The position numbers and the translations under genes are program-made. Below the pieces are notes generated by a model. The model had not been told where the DNA came from. It made no database searches and was given only the letters and a program-made list of their open reading frames with translations. DNA of 64,000 nucleotides. It comes from Apostichopus japonicus (Eukaryota > Echinodermata > Holothuroidea > Aspidochirotida > Stichopodidae). Positions 38,601 to 53,600 of the stretch are shown piece after piece; position 1 is the first letter of the stretch; each line of letters opens with the position of its first letter. The stretch is taken from positions 30,843,398-30,907,397 of the forward strand of contig NC_092577.1 in the NCBI RefSeq assembly GCF_037975245.1. Direction: 5' to 3'.

Positions 38601-41600
38601 ATGTTGAAGCCCATTAATAGAAACTACATGTTGTAAAAAAATTGGGTCAAATTGAGGCAATTTTTGACCTCTTTAGGCCTCCCAGGAGCAGCGTACGAAA
38701 ATTGTCACCCATGTAGGCTGCCCTGTTGTTTATTAGGAAGTTAAAAGAACATCATCTGGGGTTGAATTATTAGAATTTCCACAACAATAATAATCAGGCA
38801 GTTATTTATACGATGCTTAAGAGACCACGAATGTGGGAGAAGCCTGTGAGGGCTTGTGGATTACGACTTCCATGTCAGGTGGCTTCCAATGCAACACTTT
38901 AACTCAAATTTGGAATCTTTTTAATTTAGAAGTCATTTAAGATGGGAAAACTGTCAATAGATCTTGGATGAAAAACCCTCCTTACTATGACCCTGCCGGT
39001 GATCGAACCTCCCGATTGCTAAGCCTCATTGCTTCAAATGGCATCGCCTTTATCCGCTCCGCCACAGCACGAGTACGAAACGATGAACTAACATTACCAT
39101 TTTAGTAGACCTCCACCGATGAGCTGATGTCATCATCAATGTGGCCTTGAAGGAGCATTGCAGACAGGGTCTTGATAACATACTTTTAAAGCTAGATTTC
39201 TTGAAAACAGGACTAGCTATAGAACATTTACTACTAGCAATCAAATTTGTCTACATTCTTGAGCTACAGCATATATGATCAAAAATAAAAAAAATCTGCC
39301 AAAAAATCATCCTTTATAAAAAATAAGGATTGTAAAGTATTTTTTCTTTCTTGAATTGTGTGGTGTAGATCTGTGATCATTCATCAACGTTAAAGAGGAA
39401 CTGCCTACTCACTTGGCCAGTAGTACATATTAGTCAGACAGGGTGTAATTAATCAACGTAGCCGAACACAGTCTTGAAGTAATTAAGCTGTCATGTGGAA
39501 CTTCCTCCCTAACATATCATTGGCTCCTATTTAGCGGGTGAGCAACAATGTCGTTGACTTGACAATTACATGTACTGCAGCAGGGAAAAGTAATTCAGGT
39601 ACTCGATGGTACACAAGGGTAATGTAGCAAAATTATGTGTGACACAGATAAAATTCGTTCAAACTTACTTTTGTTGAGTATTGATTCATAAAAATGGAAA
39701 GTTTTATATACTTCATGAAAGCGGGATAAATATACATAAGTACAGACAGGTCAGTATGTACGGGTGCGTTTGTTTTTCTATCTGACCGAGGACTTGAACA
39801 AAAGAATTCCAGGTCCTCGGTTGTGATTTCTAAAGAATCACCACGTCCTCGGAAGAATTTCTATTGTATGGGGTATTGTTAAGGTTAGGGTACATGGATT
39901 TGAACAATGGAAAATACAATGGGGTCCTCGGTTGGAATGTAAAACCAACATGTGTGTCTGTGTGTGTGTGTGAATGTGTTCTTTTCTGGTCATGGTAAGA
40001 GGAACATAAAGGTCTGCTGCTTAGCCAGAGCTAAAACTTAATATTAGTACTCCCAAAATTTCTGCAATGTTCCATATTATTTTATTATTATACTGAAAAT
40101 TGAGCTAAACGTGAAGATGGTAAAAATGGATATGGGTAACATTTCAAGGTTTTATTGAAATGTCCTCATGACTGCAAGTGTTCTGAATGTAAAAAGGGCA
40201 TGGTGGAGTGGGTGGCGTGGGGGGGGGGTGGGGTAGGGGGAGGTAGTGTACTTGAATGGACAGTGGGACTTTGATTTCAGGACGCAAATGACAAATTCAC
40301 CTCAAAATGTTACCAGGAATTGAACCCTGAATGTACGCATTCTGCACTACAATTTGAATATTTCTAACAAAATGGCACAGTCTTCTAAATTTCCTTTTTT
40401 TCCCCCGGCACTAATTTCTAATCATAACATTCTTTTTAATTATTCCAAAAAATGTCACTTTTTTATATACAGTAATAAAATGTTTCTTTTACATTACAAT
40501 AGTCAAATGGATCAAGATAAACTTTTCAATAAGAAAAAAAGAGATGCAATGTCTATTATATGCAAAGGGACACTTTTGAGGTTTCCCACCTCCAACCCCC
40601 CTCCCCCCAACCACCGCCAGCTTCCACCAGTCCCTACACTCCAGAATCAGTTGTAAACCCTTTTAGCATCAACCATGGACATGAACGATCCGAGAGCCTT
40701 CATCGTCCAGACTGGACGTTGAATATAATTTCAAGGACAATCGGAAACGAGTCAGTTGCTCGGAGAATGAATCCTCAGTCCGTTTCAATTTAGTGAAATA
40801 AGTTTCAATTAAGAATCTGTCTGCAGCTGACTCTCCAGAGAACTTATCTGCCGGCCATTTAGTAGGCACGGTCCCAGGAAATGCATCTGTGCCTGCTACG
40901 GAAATGTAAAGGACTCTTAGCCAAAATTAATATTTGCATTTTCACTGTAGGGTTTTATGAGACTATATGTTCATTGCCTACAGTGCACTGCAGCATAAAA
41001 TGATTTTTACGTTGTGTGTAAATACAATATCTAGGTTTGAATTCTAGAATGATAAATTTTGTGAAAAATCACGTTTTCATCCATAAAAGTAGTTTACAAG
41101 ATATTTAGTCAGGGACAATTATAGGGCTCCCTTCTTTTCTTGCAGTCATAATTTCTTTTTCTAAATGTATTAAGGTGAAACTGAGAATCCAATTTTCCTT
41201 AACCCCCTCATCAGGCTTGCTATGGAGGGGGATGAAGGGGGGGGTGATTGGGTAGCTGAGGTGAAAAACTTGAGAAGATCCACAATAGAATTTTACAAAA
41301 TACTGAATTAAATTTGTAGTTTTCAGCTCAATGTTTTTGAATTTTTTGATGTTTGATTTTTTTTATTTTTCCTTGTTTTTCTTATAATTCAGAAACCATT
41401 TCAAATGGGGAAAACCAAAAGATTTCTCCTGGAACTTCACCTTGGCGAGCAAGGACTCGAACACACAACCTCCCCGATGCTTGGTTGGAATCATAATTGC
41501 TTCTAAATGCCACCACTTTCATCCTATCGACCATAACACTGGTATAAACATGTGAACCTGGTGTATTTACTGCCCTGTTGTACTTTGGAGTCATTAAACT

Positions 41601-44600
41601 AAATATCAAAGAAGCTTAAATCCACCCCTCCCCCCCAGTCTAAGCTGCACCCCCCCTATCAACTGTCATAACAATGTCATGCTATCAAAACAACAGCTGA
41701 ATAGAAAAAGGTACGCTTATCATTCTTTGATTAATGTTTGCTTTTAGTGACGATATTTCCCATTGATCATTACTTGAGATTCCAACCTAGCTTGTAGCAG
41801 ACACAGACGAAATTCAAGTACTAATTTCTCAAAGAGAAAAATTTTATTGGAGCCGAGAGAGCACTTTGCCACAACCTTTGCACCAAATAACTGGAGATGT
41901 CACCTTCGTATTTTAAACCTCTTAACCTGCTCTCCTTAATACACTGTAAATTGTGTATATGTAGCATGTACAGTAAAAGGCAGATGTTGTCTGAATTTCA
42001 CACAACATTCTGTACCAACATTTTGCTCATGATATTCTTATAACTGAACAAAATTAAGAGAAATTATTTGAGCTTGAAGCAAAAGTTTATCCATACAGTT
42101 GACTCTAATACATTCCCCCAAACACCAGGGAGGGGAAGCTATAACCCCACCCCCTCCCTTCCCCCATAATATTCACAGCAATCACCTTCACAAACATGTT
42201 ATATCAGCTAGACAGGTGATTTTTCTTCAGAACACTAAACAATGATCCTAGTCCTACCCCCCCCCCACCCACCTACCTCATTTCTGTGAATCATCCAATT
42301 CCACATGTGTTTCCTTTTTTTTCCATCAGAATGCAAAAATGCATTGTGGTTTCGATGATGTAACATGAGAAGTTTTCTTCATGAATCTGGCGTAATGTAT
42401 AGTGAGGGTGTACATGTTTACAAGGGTTTCATGATTTGACCTCTGATGACCCCAAATGACCTTTGACCTCCACCACACACAATAGGCTTCTTGTACTCAA
42501 TGTGGTACTTCTACACACTAAATTAAAGGTTGGCCCAAACAGATAAAAAGAAAACAATTTTTTGCAATAACGGTGGTGTATCATCGCCCCTGCGGACCTT
42601 ACCGTGGTCAACTGCGGCTATCCCTGACTTGGTTTCTTTTTGGTTTTTGACAAGCGCCCTCTCTATGACACGTTGTTCTGGTGCTGTTCGACTTCTCCTC
42701 TTGCGATGAGCCCTTCGGACTGCCTCGGTACCATCTGTAGATTGTAACCCCACATGTTGCTGGAAACAAATGAAAAAAATATTTCAAAGTATTTTAAACA
42801 GAGGTTTGAAATTTGGAAACATGGGTCAATATAAACAAAACGTCTTTCCCAAGTGGATATACAGCAATTTTTAAGCTGTCAAAATGTGTAGGTGGACCCT
42901 ACAGGATACATGACTTTACATGTACATGATCAAAAGATGATCATGGATGTATCGACCCCACTAAAAAAAGAACAGATTGGAATAGTTGTAGCTGCGGTGT
43001 CGAGACCCTGATGAGGCTTAGGAGAAAACTACGTCACCGTGCCGCCATTTAAATGAAAAATCTTTATAAATTCACGGTACATTCATGAGGGTGTCCACCA
43101 TTGTTCTGGAGGAAGGAAATGCTGACCTGATCCATCAGATGACAGACGTACCTCTAGCCACCTAAACATTGATCGTAGGTCCCAGGGCCGTAGCCCCCCA
43201 GTCCATTGTCTCATCACGCCCGACCGCAGTAACGATCACATTAAATTTTGCCAAAGAGTGATATTATCGTTTGTGCATTTCCATGGCGGGAGGTGGCTGC
43301 CATAGAGTAAACCTTCCAACCTCCACCTACAACATACAGTACACAGAGAACTAGTTTATCGATACAACAGTTAGTACTTTCAGACAATATCTTAGTCTGC
43401 AAATTTTCTTGAGATCATCCAAGAGGGGTTAAATGACACAGGGGTTCGATTATTCGGAGCAAAATTGTGGTTGTTAACCTACTTTTTCTATCCGATTTGA
43501 AAGCCATTAAACATTGCGGCAGAATAAGTTCAGAAAAAGGCGGGCAGGCAGGCAGGACTAATTACAAATAACAGCGCGATGGAGAGGACTAAGATGGAAG
43601 TCAGCAATTAATCTATTGCATGAATTGGTGTCAAGAGTTCAGTCTATTAACCCCTTCATCGTTCATCGTCACTAGATATTAACAAAGTACGACATCATCA
43701 AAGCAAAAATTCTCCTCGACAGAAATTTGTGCGGTCAAATTCTAAAGAGGAGAGGAACAAACTTCTTGAGGACTATTGTGTACAGCGTAATCCAAATGGG
43801 TCACAGAGGATCTAGCGGGAAGTAAGGATAAAAAAAAGTTCAATGACTTTGTAAATTCATCGAGTGGAATTTTTTTATAAGGTTTTTTCTGATATACGAA
43901 CTGGAGCAGATAAATTACGAACCAGATTTGCTTATGTACGTGACGATATATCCGTCCTTACGGCTTGCTATGGTTATGTTTTCCCCTTTCTGAAAAGTTT
44001 TTTTTCTTGCCAAAATGGCCCTCCAAAAATGGTCAACAGATGACCACTAGATAATTTGAGGTTAGAAATTTTATAAGTTCGAAAATTAGGATATAGTCAT
44101 ACGACCTTACGATCGTAAGATTGCATTCCATGCTACTGTATTGCCGCTTAATTGGACAACAATACCATTTCTAATTACTACAAAAGGCAATTAACGGTTT
44201 CAATGAACATATGTGCCATAATTATTATTATAATCAACATAATCAAAGAGTAATGCTCATGAGGTTTTTAAATTCTAAATATTGATATAAACTTCGATGA
44301 TGACATCATTTTATAACCACCTCCCAGATGAACGAATCATGAACAAAAACTCAATTATTGAGTAAATGCTTTCATAATATTTACAATCTTTATCATTTTT
44401 GGGGACAAAATTGTGTATTCTCTTTATCTCCAAACTCCCCTACCCCCCTCCCCCTTCCTTTTTTATTCTATACCAGAATAATTCAAGCCCGATTATCCAC
44501 TGATTCACAAAACAAACTTTTTGAGTATTTGGTTAGGCTTTTCTTTCTGCAGAACTGCACTTTGCTCATATTGCTAATTGAGAGCAACATTTACATTTAA

Positions 44601-47600
44601 TTATCACTTAGTATATTAAAAAGTTGAACAATTAACTTAAGTTACAGAAAGTCAATTTTCTCCATGGGCAGCTCACTGTGATATGTTTAAAATGTTTTCA
44701 AATGCTAAGAAATGTGTTTGGCTAGAACAGGATTCAACCCAGTTACCTCAGGGTTCAAAGCCCTGCCCTCTAATAATGGCAGAGCTACATAGCTAGCCCT
44801 TAGATGGGGGCTGTCCCTATGTAGTCATTTACCAGTAACGCATACATGTGTTTTATGCCTATTGTTATTATCTTTTCTTTTCCCATTGATCTCGGTTTTC
44901 TGGTTTGCCAGCGTTCATTTCCTTGAAGTGTGTATATATATATAGTCTTATCATGAGAATTATTAAGAGAGTGAAGGGTAAACGATTTGATAAGTATTTA
45001 CACTTCCGTTTCCCACTCTTCCAAGCAAATAAGTTAAGGTACAATGAGACAAAAATAGCATGTTAACATGTTAAATATCACTTGTTTGTATCTATACACA
45101 CTTGTCTCTATTCTATTATAATTCTGGAAAAGGTTATTTACTTCCTGGAAATACTGTAATGAAATAAAGGAATGAAAAATGAGGGGAAGAAAATAGTTCA
45201 TTTATGGGTGTGCGAGCCAGAAGCTGCTGGACCTTTGCATACATGTGGCACCATGCAGGGATCACACACCCCCCATGCATGCACCATGCAGGGATCACAC
45301 TCCCCATACATGCACCATGCAGGGATCACACACCCCATGCATGCAGAAAGCAGGCAGGGAAGAAATATAGCTTTTTATATAATTTACAAGTGTAAATATC
45401 TTTAAGAATATGGACAATTGAACAGCAAACTGACTGGGAAATATTTAACAGGAAAAAGAAATGGAAGAAATGTCTTGGCTTAAGAGCACAAACCTGATAT
45501 TCGTTATATGAGAGTCCGAGAGTTTCTTGACGATATGAATCAAACAGGGCTGATTCCGACATGACCATGCGACTTTTCCTGGCAACGACACCGTTATTTG
45601 CTCGATACTTAGGCATGTTTAGTTCTTATTTCTGTCTACAGTTAAATTTTGTGAGTTCACGTTTGCAGGAAGCAAATTAGTACTTAGACATACACATATT
45701 CCATTGTCATATATACCTAAGTTGCGAGTTCTCCGCCGGAAAAAATGAATAACAATAAAACGGCACAAACATATTGATCTCCATCTCACATGACAGATAA
45801 AAACAGATAAATCCCAAAAGTAGATCAATCTAATTTACTAAATATGCAAAAGCAGTAAAGAACATCACAGAAAGTTTAAAAAAACAGAGAATAATAAATT
45901 CCAACTTTTAAGAAGAAGAAATGCTCTGTCTTTGTGTACAAGTTATTCCTGTGGAGAACTGCAAATTCCAAAAATTTAATTGAGTATAGCAGATAACACA
46001 TCCAAACAGCCTATCACATTATACCGTACAAGTCCCACTGCATCCTATACATCACAATGTCATCGATATGAAAAAAAAACAATCCGGTGATTTTCGACCA
46101 AGAACAAAAGATAGCTGATCTGCTCTGCTTAAACCAGTAATATCCCTCAATGCAGGTTAGTCACTGCCTGCTGGATGACCCCCTAATTGGATATGCACGT
46201 GTGTGTTATTATGCCAGTATCACTTAACGACCAACCTACAACTTTTTGTGCCATGTGTCTCTGCTTCCCGATGCTTGTGTTTTCAATTTACGTCTCCGTG
46301 TAAATGAGCTTATTACCTGGTTTCCTCTTGGTGAATCCAAATTGCTATATCATATATACCGTATCAACTTAATTGCTCCTTGCTTATACAGACAACTGGG
46401 AGAAACGTTCACAAATCGGACGCTTCCTTAAAGCGGGCGGTTCGGCGGTTCTTAATATCCGCATAACAAAGAGAATTAATATTTTTTCCCTTTTATGAAA
46501 ACATTCACTCCCTAGTTGGTTCCTTTGGTGACCTTTGATGTGTATCAATAACCGCAGTCAAAAAGTACTGTAAAATTAACTCGACCGGAGTTTAAACGAA
46601 CCTAGGTAATTTCTCTTCTGCTAGGAGTTTTGAAAACAAACAAACAAAAAATAAAGCCCATCAAATCACAAAAATCCAACGCATGTGGGAAAAGACTCCT
46701 TCGAAGAACAATAAAAACTTGTCTAAAATTTGATTATCTCAAGCGATAAATGCTTCCCAGACAGCCGAGCGTCAGGTATATACAAGATAAAAATCTGGAG
46801 ATCTACAACCTAGCCGAAATGACACCATAAATTTAACTTCTGGTACTAACTTATCAATGGTATAATACCTATGCAAAATTCCTATCTAAAAATCCTTGAA
46901 TGTGAACCTCAGGGATGGTTCAAGAAGAAGTCCTTAAAACTGAGTGAATTTACAACCGAGGAAAGATTGGAAGCTGCTGCATACACAATCACAGACAAAC
47001 GTGGTAGTTTGCTCCTTCAGCCAGTGACGGGAAATAATATATTCCAGCTTCCTTCTTTCGTAGGCAACTGTTTACGGTTAACTTCCCTCGACCAACAGTC
47101 CACAACAAACGGCACATTGAAGATCTGTCTTGGATGTACACTAGAATGCTTGGCTATAAGGCTATGACAGCCAATGTACTGTAAACCATACAGACTTTAA
47201 AGTTTATTGCTTGTTATTTCCACACACTTGACAAACAGTTTACTGGTTCTTTAGAATGACAACTCTTTTTTTAGTATTACAAACTACACTTAGATATAAC
47301 AATTCGGATTTACATTGGTTGTTTACACAGCGATAAAGTCACGAAAGAATTTTCAGCTTTTCTTCAAACTTGCACAACTAGTTTGCTTTAAATAAATATA
47401 AAACCTTTTCAATTTGTTTTTGCTAACCTTGACAATACATCCACAAATTTTTGGTGAGCACCACAAAATATAAAAAATAATAAAATAAAAAGGAACGGGG
47501 CAAACAGACAAAACATAGAATATTGGTTTTGCATGAGTGACCCAACTGAAGGTCACCGTGACTTTGTTACGATTTGGTTGCAATAGGAAATATCCTAAGA

Positions 47601-50600
47601 CCACATACCTATTACGTACCTGTGGTGAATATATATATCAAAATATTTGGATATTTGGTTTATATAGTAAATAACACCATTTCTTTGAGTGAAATAGTAA
47701 ACAGGCCACTTCTTTGTAACGTTAAATTACGTAGATGATAAATAGGGGGGCACTGTAGTACTTCTTTTATGTGAAATAGGGTGCATGGCATTACTCATGG
47801 TTCTAATCAGATGAGCCAGAGTAATATGATTGACTGTACACGCCTACACAACGTGTACTGTGCGATTGCACCAATGAATAATTGTATAGAGTCTCTTCAG
47901 AGGTCTGGAGGTGATTGTCTGGCTGTGATTACAACTAAAAGAATACCGAGGTGGGGTTGATTTATGACTGTTAGTCAGCATATTATGCATATGCTATTAA
48001 GTGTGTGCGACTCTCTAAACAACGATTGATGAATCACATGCGGGCATTTATGAGGAATTATGATTAATAGTCGTATAATCACAAGCAATAATTTTGCGGA
48101 AAATTACGTGTAGTATACTTCCGGGTGGTAGATACGGAAGGAGGAATTAGTGGGCGAGGCCCAGGCAGCGAGGGCGCAGTGCTAAAACGTTTCCAAATGT
48201 GTAGTTAGGTAGATAGGAAAGTGCAATTGTGGAGTTGGAGACAGGTAAGAGAGGAGCGAAGTAAATCCAACTCATCACCCAGTTTCATGTAAACTCTTGC
48301 ACCCATCCAACTTTATTCTGACAGCCTTCTTCTGCAGATCTAGCCGGCAAACTTAAAACATAGTTCACCAAATCCACCCTCTCTGTTCTTAAATTAACCC
48401 TGCACATCCAACCACAAGATTTCGAGAAGGATTTTCTAAATCTGAGAAGATATATAATCTTTAATTTGATAAATTTGCATCATCATATTATTTCAGCAAC
48501 ACTCATTGACTTGTTTTGTATTTACTGCTAGAAATTATGAAGAATTTTCAAATAAAAGTAACCAAAAACGAGTTAAAAACAAACACACAATCAGTCAAAC
48601 TTTTCTGTTCTTTTCTGTTCATCTGTCTCACATAATGTGACCTTTCGTCTGTTTTTGTTTCAGAAGAGAGATCCTGTAGTTAAGGATCAAAACTCCAGGC
48701 ATTCTAAGTTTGACATATTTACCTGACATTGGCATTTTGCAGTAGATAACCGTTTGCCACTTTGCCTACAGGTTTTTCTCTACTTTTTCAAACATGTAAA
48801 GTGAAAAAAATCTGAGTGGACTTCTATATTTCGTCAGAGCGTGATACATTCTTGTGCTTGTACATTGTGCAGTACATAATTTATTGCACAGGTTTACAAT
48901 ACAGTCAGGAGTTAACGCTTAACCATGAAAGTCATCGATATTTACGGAGCTGTTGATGAACAAAGATTAGGGACCCAGATTATTTAGGATAGCTTGTCCG
49001 GACGACATCTGTCGTTATCTCTTAGGTGGATATCCTATATCGGTCTTTGACAATGGTCGATGACTTTTCGTTCAATGCCATCGTAAGAACGTACCATGGG
49101 CACTGTACAGTATACAAGTGTATTATTGAAGAAAAACGACTAACCTAAAAAAACAAAGACTGGTCTTACCCTATGAAGAATCTATGCATTTCCACAATGA
49201 TTACTGAAAATTACAACTTGTGACTGCATCTAGCGATTAATACATTACTTTCCTTTAAAATTTGGCCTATAGATCCAGGGGGATTATGAGCCCCCCTCTC
49301 CTCCCCCTCTCCAGAGCCTCCTCCCCTTCCCCCCTAAAAAAAAGTAGAAACTCTGTCTAAAGATGGAGAATGGATCTATATGATAACTTTCAACTCGATG
49401 TGTTCTGTGGAGAAACTTATGAGTAATCAGTCAAAATGTGTGTACTCTTTAGTTAATGCTGAGGAAGTACTCCCCCATAACAGGGAAATTTCCAAGGTAA
49501 TTCTCAGCGTTATTTGGGACATTCCGTGGATACCTTTTCTCTGTCACTTCTCTCCATGCAGGTTCTTTCTCACTTTCAGAAATACTGCCTGAGCAGAAAG
49601 AAATGATGTGATATCCTGTCATTTCAAGGAACATTCAAGACAAAATCTGACTTTGCCATAAAACAAAAGAGTTGCCTTAATTGCCTCTCTTGATCCTAAT
49701 AATTCAAACTAAACAACCAATCCTCCACACTTCAGTTTAATTTTTTTTTCATCTATAATACTTTTATGTTTCAGAATGCTTCAACGAGAGATTCTAATTT
49801 CCTTAGATCCAGATTTACCGGTAACGTATGAGATCCTGCCATGGTCTTGGCCTGGTCACAAACACACACACACACAACAATAGTACACGATCCTTCCTGA
49901 GTCATTAACATATGCAACAAGTCAATCAAGACAATATAAATCATCACAGCCTCAAGTTATCGTCTCTATGTTGCTTTGGGGATGGAGGAGTGGGGGGAGG
50001 GGGGAGGTAAGGGTGCAGGACAAGGGGTCGGTGCATAATGATTACGCTACATAGCCAGGGGGCATTGTACCTCCATGGGACATTTTGGAAATCTAGCATA
50101 TTATATACTAGTGCAATCTTCAAAGTACGCACACTGTTCTCATCCTTATAGATCATTTTACTCATACTAAGGGGAATTTAACTTTGTACACATGTATGCT
50201 GTTGTACTAGAACTAAAAGAAATGATTTTAATCATTAATAAACCTTCATATTTGACCTTTGTCAATATCCAAGAATATATATACAGGATAAGAAAGCTTT
50301 AAGAGGAATATATACTATTTGCTTTCCCGTTTTTAGCATTTTTACCATGTTACAATTTGGTCACAATTGCGTCGACCATTCAATACACTTTCAAACCTGA
50401 AGGAATTATAACTAATGTTCATTTAACTACTAATGTATCGTTTAATACTTAGATTACAATGTATTAATACTGAGTTATAGGCTTGTCTTCTTCACAATAC
50501 AGAAAATTCAAATATTTCATATAACTCTTGATGAATACTGTAACTTTCAAAGGTTTCTCTTTAACAGTATTTATTGATCCAAAAAATAAATACTCTTATT

Positions 50601-53600
50601 TTTTTATTTTTTTTTTACATTTGGTTATCATTTTCTTCCAATTTTTAAACTCAACTTTTTAGTTGAACTCAAAGTATGCTCAGCTCTAATCAAATAAGTA
50701 TATTATCCTAGATTGTGTTTTACCAACTTTAATAACTTATTAATTAACGATTCCATTCGATAATATAACATAACTTTTCTTCTTCCAGACGCATAAATTT
50801 GCAATTTAATAATCAGGTCAAAAAAAGGGAACCGCTGCTATCTTTCAAAAGCTTTGTAAAATTGTTTACACATGTCTCTATTTGAAAAAAAAACTGGTCA
50901 AGCTATAAAAGATAATATTTCACAAAATGAAATTTAGTACTTGTAGTACAACTCTATTTGAAATAAAACTTGATATCGAGTCAAAGCTATAACAGATCAA
51001 ATTTCACACACTGAAATTTAGTATCTGCAGTATACTGTGTACATATAGTAAATCTGTCTTGCGATGTCTCTCTCTCTCTCTTTGAATCATACAGCTCAGG
51101 TTTTGGATGAGAATGAGTTCGCTCAATTGCCGAAGATAATTCTAACATCCTGCCATGATTTGGCTGTATTTCAATCTGTCCTTTCCGTACCCAGAGCTCC
51201 TGAGTTCCCGCCAAAAAAGAACAACAAAGGTAAAAAAACGAAGCCGGTTTCCTGTCTGCAGACTGCCATTACAAATTAAAAACTGCAGGCATTAGAAACT
51301 GCAAAGGTGCGACCAGAATGGTACGAGCCGTTGAAATGGAAGTTTTGAAAGATGCTGTAGTGTATAAAAACTGGCAGCTCACGAAGGCCCAGGGGTTGCA
51401 GAAGGGCACTGACATTGTTTTCATGCTCTAAACTTTCTACATTAAAAAGTCTACATAAGACCCATCTTTTCACTTGTTCTTTTGTAAATTAATCTGCTTT
51501 CTTTGTAAAGCGCCTTGAGCAGTGACTTTTGTCTACTGATTTGGCACTATATAAGTCTCATTTATTATTATTGTTATTATTATTACAGTAGATCTGCTTG
51601 GAGATGGCACTTTTTACCTTGTTATAATCTTCTCACCAATATTTCGGGAGCAGAAGGGGAACATTTCTAGGGATTACCAATTTAGACAGAGGACATAGAC
51701 AAATGGAGGAGAGGGAACCATGATGCATGCATCTGAAAAACTTTCCCAGTAATGATTTCCATGGGGGTATGCTACCCAGAGTTTGCACAAGAAATTTGCA
51801 ACACCACTGAATTGTTGTTCGGATTTCTCTAATTCCCTAACTCCTCCCCTTCCAGTTGCAAATTTGTTTTTGGGTCTATGCTGATAGAAAAGGAATTGTG
51901 TTGAGGGGGGGGGGGTGGTGGGAGGGCATCAGAGTGCATCATATATAGGAGAAGGAGGAGGTGAGAGTGTATTATGACAGAAACTTGTATTTCCTTGAAG
52001 AGATATCTTCCTGGTTTCTCTCAGATTATAGATTACAAATTGTAAATTGATTACTTCAGTGTCTCAACTTTTGTGCAAGAACTTGGAAAAAGTAAACAAG
52101 TTTATATCGCATGGGCGTGACATTCCGTCTTTGCTATAATGATTACAGGAAGCTGTTGCCTATGCATAGGAGAAGGCAGACTTAACAGTGGTAAAATGTT
52201 AGGGACTTGTGTGTAGGCTAGCTGGATCATCAGAGTGCCCCCATTGCTCAATGGGAGAGATATGTAAGGTAAGAATGAAGTAAATAACAAAAAAATATCA
52301 TCAAATTTGTTGTTCATGCAAACCAGAAAGTACAAGCTTCTTTTGAACTTCAAAAACATTGTTTCACTGTAATTGAGGACTTTTTTTGAGTTTTTTTTTT
52401 ATCCCTCACATGATTACAATCCTCACTTCAATTTAATCCTTGTATTTCCCCCATTTACAGGCTTATTAATTACTTCCACAAACACCCCACCCCTTTCCTC
52501 CCACTTAAAACGTTTGATATAAATGAAGGGTGTCACTACCAGTTCCCTCCAAACACGTTCTTTAAAGCCCAACAAACCATCGAAAATTGGTGAAGTCAGA
52601 AAGAACCTACTAACTGCTACAAAGTGGTGGCGCTATTTCCTTATTACCCTTTGACAGAATTCAATAAATTCTTTTGGTACTGGTGAGTGAGGGCGATCTG
52701 CTAGTAACACCTTACTCCAAGCCCCAGTGTCCTACATTCCATTTTACGAAATGGCTCAAATCTATACCTCCCCCAGGAGGAGGCCCTACTTAATTTAAAT
52801 CAACACTTTCTTTTTTGAAAGGTTCTCTACAAAAATGATTATAGTGTAGTACCTTTTTTGTCCCACACAAACTTTAACCGTTTTTGTAACAATTAAGCAA
52901 ATTAAAATTTAGGGTGTAAACATTGACACAGACTTATTTGGTAAACACTGTGTAAGTTTGCTGTAACTTGAAAGTATATGACCCAAAATGCACAAGCTAG
53001 TACAAACTTTTATATAGGTTTCTGGTTTCTGTGTTTTTTGTAATGAGATGTGTAATTGAATTTTTTATCCTATCAAACTTATATGCAGTGCGATCAAATT
53101 ACCAAGTTTTATATTTGGTGTACACAGGTAGAAAAAGGGGGTAATGAAAAGGGGGAGAAGAAAAGTGATAGATTATAATGGGTAGATTTTAAGGGGTAGA
53201 AATCGATAGGTAGACAAAAAGAGGAACATGATGAGGGGTAAAAGAATAGGGAGAGAAGAAAGGTGTAGAAGCAAAGAGGTAGAAGAAAAAGGGGTAGAAG
53301 AAAAAGAGGTAGATGATAAGGGGGCAGAAGAAGAGGGGGAGAAGGCACATGGGGGAAGGAATGGGTGAATTTTGTTGGATTCCACAGGTCAAACTTGACC
53401 ACTAAGCAGTATTTTGCCAGACTATTGTTTCCTTCTCTTATAATAACTTACATGTGAAACCTTTGATTCAGGAAAGATCTCTCTGACATCCCTCTTTTTG
53501 CTACCACCATTCGTCTCCACCTCGGTCTCTCTTTTGGTCCGTAGCGTCTCATTGAGCTTGTCCACTCGTTTCTTCACCGTAGCCGCTTGGGCCTTGGTGA

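Larger units (their letters stand above)
45617..53102. other. Large RhoGAP intron segment
   Basis: No exon accepted. A 98-codon plus-strand frame at 46871-47167 reads rather protein-like (SEFTTEERLEAAAYTITDKR) but lacks splice support. A repeat shared with 59.8 kb lies at 48120-48290, and LINE remnants at 51420-51600. G-rich tracts occur near 49990 and 51905. Confidence 0.4.

Noticed and set aside
46871-47167. 98-codon plus-strand frame with protein-like composition
   Set aside because: No convincing acceptor, donor or family; opposite strand to the host gene. Kept only as a note in the intron entry.
53109-53402. Three overlapping Leu/Ser/Pro-rich minus-strand frames
   Set aside because: All are readings of the same polypyrimidine strand of a low-complexity tract.
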